A stretch of 64,000 nucleotides of DNA from Siphlonurus alternatus. Taxonomy: Eukaryota; Arthropoda; Insecta; Ephemeroptera; Siphlonuridae. Each line of letters opens with the position of its first letter. Position 1 is the first letter of the stretch. This document shows positions 1-13,800 of the stretch, piece by piece. A program made the position numbers and the translations under genes. A model generated the notes under the pieces. That model saw only the letters and a list, made by a program, of their open reading frames with translations, did no database searches and was not told where the DNA came from. The stretch lies in NCBI GenBank assembly GCA_949825025.1, contig OX463780.1, positions 36,746,979 through 36,810,978 of the forward strand, given 5' to 3'.

Positions 1-3000
1 ATTAAATATGCATGGTTTCCAGAAAGAAAAAAAAAAAATATTATTAAAAATGGTGCAATGTATTACATATATAAAACAGAATACATAAACTAAAATGAAC
101 AAAATACATGAAACATGCTGGTCACAGAAAAAAAAAAAAAAATCTTACAGAAACGACAGTGGGTGCAATTTAAAGGGCTAGACTGAAAAGGGGCGAGGTT
201 GCATTATACCCCGGCCTATACCATGAAACCCTGTGCGGTATAAGTTTATTGTACAACACGATTTTATATAAAATCACCCTGGTGTGTTCTTCATCTCTCC
301 CGTTTACGTACAGAGGGGTGGCAATTTAAAGGGCTGAGGCTGCAGAGGGGGAGGTGGCACGTGCCGGATCGATATAGCGTGGCTAGGAGGGACGAGAGGT
401 ATAGGGGGAGGGGCACTGGGGCGTAGCGAGATACAGCCAGGCCGAGGGGAACCACCCCCTAACCCTATACTACTATATAGAGATGAAGTACTGGCCGCGG
501 CGATATTAAACTTTTCAAAGCTTGCAAAAACTTCTGAAACTAATATAAGCTTTTTTGCCTATTTATAATTTATATTAATAAAATTGTTTTGTTTGTTGAT
601 TAAAATTTTCAATTTTAAAGCGATTGCAGTGATAAGAAATTGTAAATCACTCACTAGACAATTTATAAATAAATAAATAAATATCTTTTTACCTTATTGT
701 TATTATTGATGTACGAATAACAGTGCAAAGTGAGCATGTTCAAACAAATAATATTTTCAGAGTCTCTGTTTTTAAGTTTGTACTGGGCTGCACAAAAGAC
801 GTGCTTTCCAACTGCGTCAATCGCGAATTTCTTTCCCGTGTGTCACTTTTTCTAATCTTATCAGAATGACAATAGATTTTGTATATCTATAATAGGGAGT
901 ATATTATAGCAACGCCGACACATGCTTATAACTTGTGATTTAGATTATTTATTTTTAAATATTTTACTAAATAAATATACAAGTCTATACTTCAGCACTC
1001 CACAGGCAATGAGACTTATTATATAATGATACTCTGTTTTCAAGATATGGTGGAATATTATTTACAATTTAATTTTTCTTCTGGGGTCGTTTATATTATT
1101 ACTGATGAATATTATGGGTAATAGTATACATAGTATATATGTTGGCATCCGGACGCGAATATATAGTGATAAGCATCAGAGACACTGCCCTGTTATAGCA
1201 TCTCTGGATAAGCATGTAAACTGTCAATAAAATTGTTATATATATATATATATATAAAGTAACATGTGTACTAGAATTAAAAAAAAATCTTTACGCTAAT
1301 TATTACATCTACTGTATTATTTATTTATTCTCTTGTGGCTGTACATAATACAACATAGAGACAAAAAACATAGAAAATACCTTAAAAACTAAACATAACA
1401 ATATTATATATTTATATATAAAATATATTAAAGCTATTGTATGAAAAAAATAATACATTATATTTCACTGAACTGTATATAAATATGTAACATATACATA
1501 CATGATTGCAGTATATTAATATGCTTTTATCTGTTATGCTCTAATATTGGTATGTTGCATAAAATATATATTATATATATATTAAATTACATTCTGTTTA
1601 GTCTAGCTGTTTATTGTTTTTTATATAATATAGTACAATTACTACAATATAATTTTATATTACAGTATATACAATATATGATACTGCTTCAGGTGTGTTC
1701 AAACTAGTTACTGTAGTCATAATATATTATCATCATAGTCGCTCGTAATAATTTTATTCAAATTCCACAAATATAAATTTGACTCTTGCCTGACATTTTA
1801 ATTCCATTGCCTTATGTCCATAGATAGATTAATGTAATTAATTATAGAATTCGATGCATATGGTTATTAATTTATTAATTGCAGAATCCCCAATCCTTTA
1901 AATCTCTGTGATACCCAAAATTATTGATTTCTTAAGAATAAGCTTTTATTTCTATTTATTTATTTTTACTGCAACTCTTACTCTTCAGTCTCTTGTAAAA
2001 TCTGCATGAATATTGATATTCTTTATACATTTACGGAAGCTCCACATGTATAGGACACGCCCCATTTCACATCGTCAGCAAGGGATTAGCGTGTAGAGGA
2101 CAGCAGGTGTGTGATAACAGCTATAGAGAATCTGCAGCGGTCACGTCCGACAAAAAAAAATATCGACGCATTCAAGCATCATGATATCATACAACTATAA
2201 TTCAAGCAGGCGTTTTGCAAACCAAAAAAAAAAAAATAGTTATGGGAGTTTTTGGAACATTTTTTTCCACCTTTCGAGTGTCAAAACATTGATAAAAATT
2301 TATTCATGTTTTTTTTGAAGTAAACAATTAAAATATTTTGATTAAAAGGTTTAATATAAAAAGAAATGAAATTTCCTAATCATATTATAGGGGTTGAAAA
2401 AGGGATTACATCACACAGGTGTTTATTCGAACTCTCTACAACTCTTACCTGATGAAAAGAAGAAGTAGGAGTATGAGGAATTTCTACCGAGGCTACGGTA
2501 GCTAAAGTTGCTAAGAGTTCTGGCGGCATCTTGTCTTGAAATGATGCGAGTAAAGGTGGTGGGCCTTGTGGCTCAAACATGGACACCTGCTAAGTCCTCC
2601 TCTTGTTTGTGTATCCACGGTTGCCGCTCAAAAGTCTACGGTGGCACTTGCTTTAGCTCTATGAGTCACCACCACTAACTTGGGGAAGCCCTCACACAAC
2701 AATGGTGATGTCACCACCACACGAGGAAAACTATTTCTGGCAACTGAGCTCATTCTGACGTCACAAATATAGCAAGCTTTGGAGCGAGTCTATTCGCTCG
2801 CTTAAAAACTCTCTCTTCCCCCTCCCTTTCTTTTCTCCTCCACGATGTTTCGGAGTAAGGTTCCGAGAAGAGCCGAACTATCCCGAGACTGAGAATTATA
2901 CATGACGCATCGGGGATAGCCGGAAATGGCAAAGTGTTTTTTAAAAAAGTTGTTCGCCACCCGCATAACACAGATGACTCATTCAATATGAATTTCGTTT

Positions 3001-3371
3001 CTAGGAATCTCTATACAAATTAACTTGAAAACCTTTTAATGGCAGGAGATGTTAGCGCTTAGTTTATAATATGTAATATCTTTACAGGAATCACATCATA
3101 ATCTTGATGTTACGCGTTTACGGCGTTTACCAATAAAAATCTCATGAATAAAAATATTATTATTCAACAAATATTATCTATTTGTTTTATGTAATAGCCA
3201 AATTAGAAGTAATAAATGTTATTGTAATTAGTCTAATTACAATACATAATTAACATAATTTACATGAGAATTTTAATAATCGGTATTATTTTTCACAAAA
3301 CATACGCTGCTGCGCTGCTCATATTGAATTGACACTGTCAAATTTGATCAAATTGTTGTCATTGACAAGCT
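1..3371. other. AT-rich non-coding stretch, no gene recognised
   Basis: Mostly AT-rich with A- and T-runs. A GC-richer patch at about 180-480 contains a duplicated phrase (CAATTTAAAGGGCT near 166 and 322), origin unknown. A second moderately GC-rich patch at 2440-2990 has two short minus-strand open frames (68 and 78 codons) whose peptides I do not recognise and for which no splice context is evident. No gene, RNA gene or bounded mobile element can be supported here. Confidence 0.5.
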
Positions 3372-3717
3372 TTAAAGGTATACAGGCCTCAAATTACAAA
3401 TTAGACAGACATTAAGTGTTGCTCGAGTTTATAATCAACATTCGTATTATTTTTACCTGCGCGCGGTGCGTCTGTGCGAAGTCGCACTGTAAAGAAAGTC
3501 CTTGCTGACGTCACAACTCACAGCTAGCACTGATTAGCATTGAGTTGTGACGTCATCAAGGACTTCGTGACGTCATCAAGGACTAAATTTCTTACTTTGA
3601 ACTGCGACTTCGCACGGATGCATCACGCGTGGAAAAAAATTATGCGAATGTTGATTATATACTCTAAACCCACTTGGTGCCTGTCTAATTTGTATTTTGA
3701 GGCCTGTATGCCTTTAA
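3372..3717 (+). mobile_element. Palindromic MITE, family A, copy 1 (TTAA-flanked)
   Basis: The ends are long imperfect inverted repeats: TTAAAGGTATACAGGCCTCA at the left and its near complement, ending GGCCTGTATGCCTTTAA, at the right. The whole ~346-bp unit folds on itself and has no coding capacity. It carries three TGACGTCA octamers (3506, 3548, 3568), two of them inside a 20-bp direct duplication. A second copy lies inverted at 3985-4330. The TTAA at both ends suggests a piggyBac-type target site, but TTAA could also simply be part of the inverted repeat. Confidence 0.75.
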
Positions 3718-3984
3718 CGTAAAAATGTCGCAGCGCCGCATTCTGACATCGCTCCATAAGGTTTGTTAGGAGAAAAATCTTATTTATTTTTTCATTCAAA
3801 TTCTATGCTGCACAAAATCTCGAATATTTTTTATGTTGTGTAAAGTGATCTTTCCCGTGGCTCATGTGAATTATTAATCTTGCCTTTCATAAGAACCGTC
3901 GGAAAAAATTAAAAACCAGGTACCGCTGGGTTAAAGGATAGGATAACCAGGTACTGCTTGGGTAAAGGATAGGAATCCTATCCT
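3718..3984 (+). repeat. Dispersed repeat segment shared with the 33.9-kb locus (left part)
   Basis: From the phrase GCAGCGCCGCATTCTGACAT onward this segment matches 33,917-34,140 almost base for base through the phrase GGTACCGCTGGGTTAAAGG. At 33.9 kb the match continues directly into a GAAGCTTGATAGAACATG phrase. Here that continuation is displaced to about 4388 by MITE A copy 2 and a short inverted duplication, so this locus is the rearranged one. Confidence 0.7.
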
Positions 3985-4330
3985 TTAAAGGCATACAGGC
4001 CTCAAATTACAAATTAGACAGTCACCAAGTGGGTTTAGAGTATATAATCAACATTCGCATCATTTTTTTCCACGCGTGATGCATCCGTGCGAAGTCGCAG
4101 TTCAAAGTAAGAAATTTAGTCCTTGATGACGTCATGAAGTCCTTGATGACGTCACAACTCAATGCTAATCGGTGCCAGCTGTGAGTTGTGACGTCAGCAA
4201 GGACTTTCTTTACAGTGCGACTTCGCACAGGCGCACCGCGCGCAGGTAAAAATAATACGAATGTTGATTATAAACTTGAGCAACACTTAATGTCTGTCTA
4301 ATTTGTAATTTGAGGCCTGTATACCTTTAA
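3985..4330 (-). mobile_element. Palindromic MITE, family A, copy 2 (inverted to copy 1)
   Basis: Near-identical reverse complement of 3372-3717, again bounded by TTAA, with CRE octamers at 4127, 4147 and 4189. Copies 1 and 2 together form a ~960-bp inverted repeat with a ~270-bp loop. The small number of differences between copies suggests fairly recent insertion or local inverted duplication. Confidence 0.75.
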
Positions 4331-4475
4331 CCCAGCGGTACCTGGTTTTTAATTTTTTCCGACGGTTCTTATGAAGGGCAAGGTTAGGAAGCTTGATAGA
4401 ACATGTCGTCGCGCGCAGTTCGCGCGCTAGATTTTCATTGGCTGAGAGAATTGTGTCGTCAATGTTAAAGCTTCT
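4331..4475 (+). repeat. Dispersed repeat segment shared with the 33.9-kb locus (right part)
   Basis: The first ~50 bases are the reverse complement of 3890-3940 (CCCAGCGGTACCTGG and onward). The rest, from AGGAAGCTTGATAGAACATG through a CGCGCGCAGTTCGCGCGC near-palindrome, matches 34,134-34,228 directly. Confidence 0.65.
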
Positions 4476-5211
4476 CATTGTGCTTATTGATTTAAATTTT
4501 TTATGTATAATTTAACAGAATTCTGCATTCATTGCTGACCAAATCTAATGACGTCTCACAACAAAACAGGCAACATTTCTTCAACATAATCTTTTATTTT
4601 TCAATTTTTAGGCGTACATTTTATATTCACATCATATAACATCATTTAACATTCATATCATAATAATTATAATGAATATATGGGTTTTATTACTTATTTT
4701 ATGACAACTAATCAAAGGATATGACTTGTTATGGCTTATTTTTAATATAGGCTGTATTTATATATAATTTATGCTACTTACAATGCAATACATTGTAAAC
4801 TATTAAAAAATTGTTTCTATTTTAATGGATGAAAAAATCATTGCATGAAGCCAGAGCTTATACTTCATAGAAATAATTTCTACGAAACCTGGCACTGGCT
4901 AGCAAAACTTTGCTATTCGCGAGCGCAACCAAATTCAGCCCTCTAGCGGCCAAAAGTGTGAACTACTAGAATGCGGCTAGCTGTTCATAACAGTATAGGA
5001 ACAACATACCATTCCTGAGTTAATTTACGTGATTATATAATATTATCCACTTGCAAATTTTTAATTATCATAATAAAATTAAATATTAGTCTTAATAAAT
5101 AAAATAACAGATAAATGTGACCATACACCGTGTCATTTGCTTTAAATAGAGTCTTGCGCCCGGCGCGTGGTATATATGCATAATATGTATATGTCGATCC
5201 ATATGATATTA
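4476..5211. other. AT-rich non-coding stretch
   Basis: I see no open frame of note, no repeat boundary and no motif that I can support. Confidence 0.5.
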
Positions 5212-6645
5212 AATTGGGATAAAATTATGAAATTAATTTTCAAGGTGTAATCGACCCTCCTAAAAACTTGGAAATATTTTAGATTTTCTCCCCGACGCAC
5301 CCCTGAGGGTGGAGAACTACCCCGAAAAACAATTTTCCTTACAAATTGTGCTAAAATTATGAAATTAATTTTCAAGGGGCAATCGACCCTACTGAACTCG
5401 GAAATAATTTTAGATTTTCTCCCCGACACACCCCTGAGGGTGGAGAACTACCCCGAAAAACAATTTTCCTTAAAAATTGTGCTAAAATTATGAAATTAAT
5501 TTTCAAGGGGTAATCGACCTTCCTGAACTCGGAAATAATTTTAGATTTTCTCCCCGACGCACCCCTGAGGGTGGAGAACTTCCCCGAAAATCAATTTTCC
5601 TTAAAAATTGTGCTAAAATTATGAAATTAATTTTCAAGGAGTAATCGACCCTACTGACGTCGGGTAGGGTCGATTGAAGTCACACATAGCCTCATTATGC
5701 AGACCACAACATGAGCCTTCACGCCATGTAATTATTATAACGGTGGACATCCATCATCATACTGCAAGTAAAGAGGCGAGTCTGATATATTTTTTTTTTC
5801 TATGAAAATTACGATAAATCCCGAAAAAAATTTAATTCACAATTTCAACTCGATTATTAAGAAAGAAGGATATGGTGGGTAGCCGTTTACCCTCAGGGTT
5901 GCGTCGGAGAGAAAATCTAAAATTATTTCCGACTTCAGTAGGGTCGATTAACCCTTGAAAATTAATTTCATAATTCTAGCATATTTTTTAAGGAAAATTG
6001 ATTTTCGGGGTAGTTTTCCACCCTCAGGGGTGCGTCGGGATGAAAATTTAAAATTATTTCCGACTTCAGTAGGGTCGATTACCCCTTGAAAATAAATTTC
6101 ATAATTTTAGCACAATTTTTAAGGAAAGTGGAGTTTAGGGGTAGTTCTCTACCCTCAGGGGTGCGTCGGGGAGAAAATCTAAAATTATTTCCTAGTTTAG
6201 GAGGGTCGATTACCCCTTGAAAATTAATTTCATAATTTTAGCACAATTTTTAAGGAAAATGGATTTTAGGGGTAGGTCTCCACCCTCAGGGGTGCGTCAG
6301 GGAGAAAATTTAAAATTATTTCCGACTTCAGTAGGGTCGATTACCTCTTGAAAATAAATTTCATAATTTTAGCACAATTTTTAAGGAAAGTGGAGTTTAG
6401 GGGTAGTTCTCTACCCTCAGGGGTGAATCGGGGAGAAAATCTAAAATTATTTCCTAGTTTAGGAGGGTCGATTACCCCTTGAAAATTAATTTCATAATTT
6501 TAGCACAATTTTTAAGGAAAATGGGTTTTAAGGGTAGTTATCTAACACTCAAGGGTGCGTCGGGGAGAAAATCTAAAATTATTTCTTGGTTCAGGAGGGT
6601 TGATAATCCCTTGAAAATTAAGTTTCATAATTTTAGCTCGTTTAT
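5212..6645. repeat. Inverted array of ~131-bp tandem repeats
   Basis: Four left-arm units repeat the phrase TTTTCAAGG..AATCGACC at about 5241, 5373, 5504 and 5635. Six right-arm units in reverse orientation repeat GGTCGATTA..CCTTGAAAA at about 5942, 6073, 6204, 6335, 6466 and 6598. Spacing is 131-132 bp throughout. The arms are separated by ~220 bp (5666-5884) of unrelated sequence. Right-arm units alternate between a CGACTTCAG and a CTAGTTTAG variant, suggesting a ~262-bp higher-order dimer. Open frames across it are by-products of the repeat. It could be a minisatellite inside a larger foldback transposon. Confidence 0.85.
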
Positions 6646-7651
6646 TAAAAAAGTGGAAAATACTAATAGGTCTGAATAACGGGGTACGGCCGGGTAGCAC
6701 TCCAGGGGTGTGCGTGGTAGAGGTGGTGCCACGGGGGTGTGGTAATGAATCTGTAATAATTAATTATTTCAGAGGTGTAAATTAATTACCTATTGTATGA
6801 AATTTTCTCCATAAAATTCTTATAAATTTTCAAATTGTTACATCTCGGTCATATTCATTGGAAAAACTTTTCGTATTTCCTATGGGGGAAAAAAAAACAC
6901 TCCTGAAAGGGGTGCGATTGGCTCCAATAATATTGTAAAGCCCCTGAATTTAATTTGACAGCTGGTGCGTCAAATGTTACGTTTTTATGTAAGCTTCTAA
7001 TCGCACATTATCAAATTATTAACCTGCTTTTCATACTCCATATTTCTTTCGAGCCGCATTACGTCCGCCATTTTGTGACGTCATCACTCTGCAGACAGCG
7101 CCGCCATCGGTCATTTCGTTCGAGAATACCACGCAGCTACGAATAGTAGCTTCACAAGGTTCATATTCCTATCCTGTAGCGTTGCGTGAAGGGTGAAAAA
7201 ATGATTCTCTTATGTGATTTTTACTATAGCGCGGATTGCAATCTTCACACAAGTTGGACTTGGCAGGACTTCGCAGTCCGGCAAGGCTGCGTCATTATGT
7301 CACAGGTGCCGAAGTGACTGGGAGCACGATGCCTGCACCCCACCGTCCATTGCCGCCAAGACTTTCTGACCACCTGTCCCACTTTTCTCAACCCCATGCA
7401 TGCATGCACAAAAAAAAATTACGTATATATTGTTGAACAGGTGCAATAAGAGTATTAACAGATTTAAGAAAAGCTTGTCTAAGCTTTCTGAAAATTAACA
7501 TAACTTTTAACGTTATACGCTTCATGTTATACTCAATTGGTTAAAAAATACCATTTGGTACATTGTGACTACATACCGAAAAAAAAAATACTATATAAAA
7601 TTTACAATATGATTTATCTGAAAAAGAGATAAAAATATTACTGGCATTGTA
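6646..7651. other. Non-coding stretch with a GC-richer patch
   Basis: AT-rich flanks surround a GC-richer patch at about 7040-7400. Short open frames here (60-66 codons) are not recognised. See the regulatory-like cluster at 7060-7110. Confidence 0.4.
7060..7110 (+). promoter_or_regulatory. Promoter-like cluster: YY1-like and CRE motifs
   Basis: A CGCCATTTT phrase (YY1-type core on the other strand) is followed directly by TGACGTCA (7076-7083) and then a second GCCGCCAT. This arrangement resembles housekeeping promoters, but no gene is attached to it in this window, so function is inferred only. Confidence 0.3.
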
Positions 7652-7842
7652 TACATACATACATACATACATACATACATACATACATACATACATACAT
7701 ACATACATACATACATACATACATACATACATACATACATACATACATACATACATACATACATACATACATACATACATACATACATACATACATACAT
7801 ACATACATACATACATACATACATACATACATACATACATAC
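7652..7842. repeat. (TACA)n microsatellite, ~190 bp
   Basis: Nearly perfect tetranucleotide array with the motif ATAC/TACA. The long open frames through it on both strands (Tyr-Ile-His-Thr and Met-Tyr-Val-Cys repeats) are artefacts of the period. Confidence 0.97.
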
Positions 7843-10800
7843 GTATGTATACAATACATACATACGTAGAACGAATTAACGATAAAGCAAGCACATTAAA
7901 TATTTATTACAAAATGCTTCAAAAACTTAAAATTCAGACAATGTTACAAAATATAAATTTACACTTGACATTTTTTTTTGTTAATAGAATAATAATTTTT
8001 CTTAATTTAGTTGGCTCGTAACCTCCGTATTTTTTATGAATAATTAAGATTTGATTGTTTTAATTTGTTATAATTACATAACAGGGAGTTAGTCTCTGGC
8101 AGGACTGATATTTATAATAAGAAATTTAAACGCATTCAATATAATATAATAATATGCATTGTTTGTACAGTTTACTGCAGCATGCGATATTTGAAATTGA
8201 GTCACGATCATCAACTTCCTCTCTACAGATGTGGAACCGAGATGATAGCAATAATAGCGCATGGCATGTTGATAAGCGAGCGAACGGTGAATCAGGACCA
8301 CGCGGTTACGATGTAGTGAGTCAGAGGCGCGTGCAAGTCGTCAGCTGTCACAACAATCACATGTGAGATCCCTTATTCTCAAGGCCACGCAGAACATCCC
8401 GCCCGCGAGTTGTGACGGTCACGGGACGTTTTTGTGCTGCTGGGTCAGTGCACGTGATGTTTATTTAGTAGGGAAGTGCAATAATATAATATAAAAAATC
8501 ATGTTCCATTTAAATTGTAAGAATAAAAAGTGCCAAATGATGGCACTAATGAGTCTAATGACACTAAACATACGAAGAGAGCATCTCCACTTCGAACTAC
8601 AATTCTGTTTATGTTTTCTAATTTCTAACAGCGATGATATTTATATAAAAATTATAATAATATTAATATACTGCAAGAAACTGCATTCTTATATATTAAT
8701 TATTTTTTAAATTATACCCCCATACGAACCTCCTCCAAATTTTTTTCTCCCGATCTCTAAAAAATGTAAAAGATGGAAAATAAGATCTGCAAATATAAAT
8801 ATTATTTTCTTGTCTTCTTTTATGTTTCAGAAATTACATTTTTTGCATGAAATGAAGCGATTCTCTGAAATGTTATAGGCATTGCGCCAAACAATTAGCT
8901 TTCAGCGAAGCGACTTGATGGCGACGTAAATTTGTGTTGCCAAGTATTTTTTAGTGTAACCTCATGCGTCGCGAATGTTGCAATGCAATTAAATACAGAG
9001 GACCACCACATGAACGCTTAGAAATAAAATTTATCTCGAAATGCTTTAGCGCGAAAACTTCCCTCGGAGTATTTCAAATAATGCTATTTTTAATTTCCCA
9101 TTTTTTTTTTTTTTTTTTTTTTTAGCACATACGTATATTAAAAAACTAAAAAAACAACGTAAATTCAGCACGTGCTGTGATACGCGATTATTTAAATCAG
9201 CATGACATTGTATCTAAGGGTAAAATTTAATGTATGAAATTAATGTGCCATATAGTTAATTTCAAAGATGTCTGTAAGAAATTCATGTATTCTCATACAA
9301 TAGTTTTACATTAATTACAAATAATTATGATTATATAATATAATGCATGGATTGTATGGGGTAAATACTACATCATGCAATTAATTTATATAGATTAATT
9401 CATCAAGTTCAAAACGTGCACTAATCCTATATTCATAATTATATTTTACGGTATTAAACTATAATATACAATATTGCTATAATCAATTGGATTTTTTTAT
9501 CCCTTAAACAATAACATTGTATTTTTATTTACAGTTTAGACCAATGAACTGCAGACATCCACACTGTATAGCAAAAATTGTTTTCTTTCATATATATATC
9601 CAATACATATTTATTATTTATAGAACAATAATTAGTAATTCTCTTAAAATATAATATAGCCAAATCACATTTTTAACAAACAATTATGGAATAAAATTAA
9701 TCCACAAAAAGGCCTTCGTTACATGCACATACACATAAGGCAAAATAAACTATAATAAAGTAATGGCATGTCATAAAATATAGAAAATCAACACCAGAGA
9801 CTTTTACATATTAGTATCTGATCAACACAAAATAGCAAGTAACTGGCATATAATATGTATTATATATAAATTATAAATATTTGACCCCGAGATAAGTGCA
9901 TTAATTGCAGCTGTGGTGTTCCCTATACTGCATACATGGCTATAACAGCTGTGTTTATGTGAGACGCAGCATGCAAGGCCGCGATTGAGCGCGGGTGGGT
10001 GCAAGTGTGAAGTGTCGCAATGTGCCTGCACTGCCTGCAGCAGGCTTGCGGGGCACAAACCGGGGTCAACCGCCGCCAACTTCCTCGTGCCCGCACTGGC
10101 TGGCCAATTACCGCGCATCATTAGCAGACAACGACACCGCCGAGGTCACCGCCAATTGCAACACCTCCGCGTGTGCCTCGCCGTTTAGCACTTAGAGGCG
10201 CAGCAAGGTGGTCGCACTGCCTCGGAGGAATTTTAGCGCGCATTGAAAAGTAAAAGAAGTCGGAGTGTCACAGAGTTTGGAAATTGTATTTATTATATAT
10301 TATTATTATTAAAATGTACTGTATAATTAAGTCTTTTATATTAATATAAGTCCAATAAGCCTTTTAATTATCTTAAAATCTTAAAGGTATACATATATAC
10401 GTTTTTGGGGATAAACTATATAATATAATTATCTGTATTATACTGCAATTAAGGATGGGAATTTAAAGGAATATTCACAAATAGCTTGCCCTTTAGATTA
10501 TTTTTAGTATTAAATTTGATAACATTTCAATAACTGAATCAAGAATAAATTACATAGTCTGCGCAGTGCTATCTATATATTTTATTATATAAAAAATACC
10601 ATTATAGACTAAATTTAATCTATATATAATATTATGTATGCTTATAATAATGATTTTAAGTTCTTTGTGAATGGCATAATAATTATGCATTTATTTTATT
10701 TATTTTGAACTAAAAAAAAAAGGCTAGGGTTATTTATATTTTTTGTTGCAAAACTTCTTATAAAAATTTATTTTATAAAATTGAAAATAAATACAGACTT

Positions 10801-13800
10801 GAAATTTGTAATGATGATATTAATTTTTCTTGTGTATTGCATGCAACTTGAAAATTTTTCATTTCATTATTTTCATAAATAATTTAATTATGGTGACCTC
10901 GGCGTAAAAACACATTACTGTCATTACTATAATATCGTGTCATTGCCGCATTGCATAGTTTGTGCTGAAACCTCGGTTGCAAATAAGATATTTATTAACA
11001 ATAAATCATGCACATTGCTCGTTAAGCTTGAAATGAGGGATAAATAAACACACACTCTTGTCTCGTAACCCAACCATTTATAATTAACAACAGTTGGGAG
11101 TTGCGTCACCTTCAGAGACAACAGGTTTCTCCTTCCATTGTTGCTAGAACGTAACAATGCTTACTTACCGTAGTATTGTTATGTCCGTAACAATTGAAAT
11201 GGAGATATCCAGCAGCTATATACAGATGTTTGGTAAACCAAGATAGCCATGTGTAAAGTAAACAATAAGCAATAAGCTTATCGTAGGAATTATTGTTCTT
11301 AGTATATAAATACAATAAAAATTGTAAGGGAACTGCTTATTGTTGTTTTCCATAGACTAAAATATACTTTTACATTTATGGTTGTTTTTCTATTAAAAAT
11401 TCAAATGAACCGTTAAGTATAATGCAACTCTATAAAATTAAGCTGTATCAAAAATCTAAAGAGTAATTTGAAACATACAAATTTTTGTCTGTACATTCCC
11501 CCTCCTGCCCCTCCATGTGTGCAGGAAAAATAAATTCTGGAAACTCGGCATAACATAACCACTGACTCTCCATGCATTTAAAGAGCACTAATTATTATAT
11601 AATATTAATTTAGTATACAGTATAATTATAATTGCATGATTTGGTGAAAATTTCTGCATACCACTAATTTGATGACATAATTAATAAAAAAAATTGATTT
11701 TTTAGTTTTTACTATCAAAAGTAATTAAAAAAAAATGACACTTTATGAAGGGTATATTTTTATATTGAAAATAACGTTACATGCTTCATGACTTAATATG
11801 TTGCAATTTTATATTAAAGTGTTGAGGTTGAGCTAAATTAATTGTAATGTAGTGTATTATAAAAACTTTCACCCTTTGAATCCCTTGATAAGCACCAGAC
11901 CAAAACTATAATATTAATATTGCACGTCCTTTTATATATTTTTAAAAAATGGTTTGTATATTCTGTGTGTTAATGGGTAACAACGAGAACCTATATAATG
12001 ATTGATTGATTGATTGGTTGGTTGGTATTTTGGGGCAATTGAGACATTTTGGTCATGTATAATGCCGCCCCCAAACCTATATAATATTTTATTATATTGG
12101 TATATGAGATATGTAATAGCTATTCGATGTATAATATATAGGCTAATATCTGTGCAACTGCAAGCCTTTATCTGCATTTCGTGTGGGCTATTCAAGTGTA
12201 ACCTAATACTGAGGATAAGAAAAATAATGGTGACTGCTGTTTCAATAATATTTACTGTACCGTACATGGTGACATTCATGACCAATGGTCATGTTATAAT
12301 TAATTTTACTATTATATAAATGTATCCTTATCCTTTATTAAAGTTTATCTTTTCCAATTTACATCTCTATTTGCATGATGTACAAGTCTCAATGTCTATA
12401 TTATTATAACATGGTGTAACTTGACTTGAGTTCGACACGCAAAGCGACATCGTCACGACGTGTCAATTTGTCGCCTCGTTGCATGCAGCTGCACACCGCG
12501 CACTCATGTAGTCAAGAACTTGCACGGACATGTCAAGTACTTACAATATAGAGGCCGATAACCTCATAATGGAAACTCTAGGAGATTGCAAAATAAAAAT
12601 TATGCTTGATCACGGTGATGAGCTTGATCGTAATTGAGGACTGAGAAGTCTGAGGAGTGAGGACCCCCATGACAAAAGTATAATATATTATGATCGTGTA
12701 ATTATGCTTGGTGTTGGTAATGTTACAATGAGGATATAGTCACAGTTTTAATGTCATGTGAGGAAAGTTTGTATATTATAGTAGCAGTATTGCAAGTACA
12801 AACGTAATAAATTTAATAAAAACTATAAAAAATATATATTATAATATATTGTATATAATATATATATTATATATATATTATTGTAAGTAAAGTCATATCT
12901 GTTGATGCATTGATATAATAATTATTCAAATTATGGGAAAACTTTGACTGTCAATAAGAGAAGTCGGTCAACAAAGTGCGTGTCGTCTTTATTCCTGTGG
13001 GTTCAGGTCGGGTTCAGAGACTGCACTCAATTAGCGTTTCCCTCTAAATTATATTTTGTTTTTCAAGTCCAAAGTGTATGGTCCTATACTGGTCTCGCCC
13101 ACAAGCAGTCAGCTGACTACACTGCACGCTTATGCATGAGGTTAGTGGCTGCATGGAACAATTTTAGTCCTAAAGCCAAATCAAATTTTCAATCAATCAA
13201 TTTTATTGTGCATGAGGTTGTTGATTAGTATTATTTTTTATTGTCTCAGCATGGCAACAATCAAGTCATTGTTGCGGCCTTGCGTGCACGTATTTGCGCA
13301 AGCCCAGGAGCATGCCACCTTTATATTGTCCTTGTAATATCGCCGCACCCGAGACTGACATGAGTGTAATGTAAAATATAACAATTTGATCATAAGGTTC
13401 ATTTGCATATCCTTATACACTGTAAAATTTAAGTTATTTTAATAAGAAGTAAAGTTGTTAATATGGTCGGATACCAACACAAGAAATTCCATCGTTTATC
13501 GTTCCTTGTGACACTTATAGAGTCATTATTGTACATTATATATTGTATATGCATCGACCATCATCATTAGTCATTGTTGCACCATGGCAGTTGTTGTAAC
13601 TTTATCTTGCTCTCTGCTGTTACTACAGGTTCGATTCCAAGTGGCCTTGTTAGAAAAATATTAAAAAGTGGAGGCAACTATAATAAAATATAATATGAGT
13701 TATGATATAATTTAAATTTATAACGCTTGTTAAATTCCTCATAAATAATTACTAAATCTCATGAATGCTTACAATTAAAAGTTATTTACATACCGTGATT

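Noticed and set aside
2380..2986. Two short minus-strand frames in a GC-richer patch
   Set aside because: No recognised domain, no splice signals that join them, and plausible by chance at this composition.
5212..6645. CRISPR-like repeat array
   Set aside because: The units are full ~131-bp tandem repeats without unique spacers, present in both orientations, in an animal genome.
5142..6679. Open frames inside the 131-bp repeat array
   Set aside because: They repeat with the array period and encode no recognisable protein.
7541..8021. Long open frames encoding repeated Tyr-Ile-His-Thr or Met-Tyr-Val-Cys
   Set aside because: They are simply the translation of the (TACA)n microsatellite, whose period avoids stops in several frames.
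13625..13645. GGTTCGATTCC, a perfect tRNA B-box-like word
   Set aside because: The bases around it do not form a T-stem or acceptor stem, and no A-box or anticodon arm lies at the right distance upstream.
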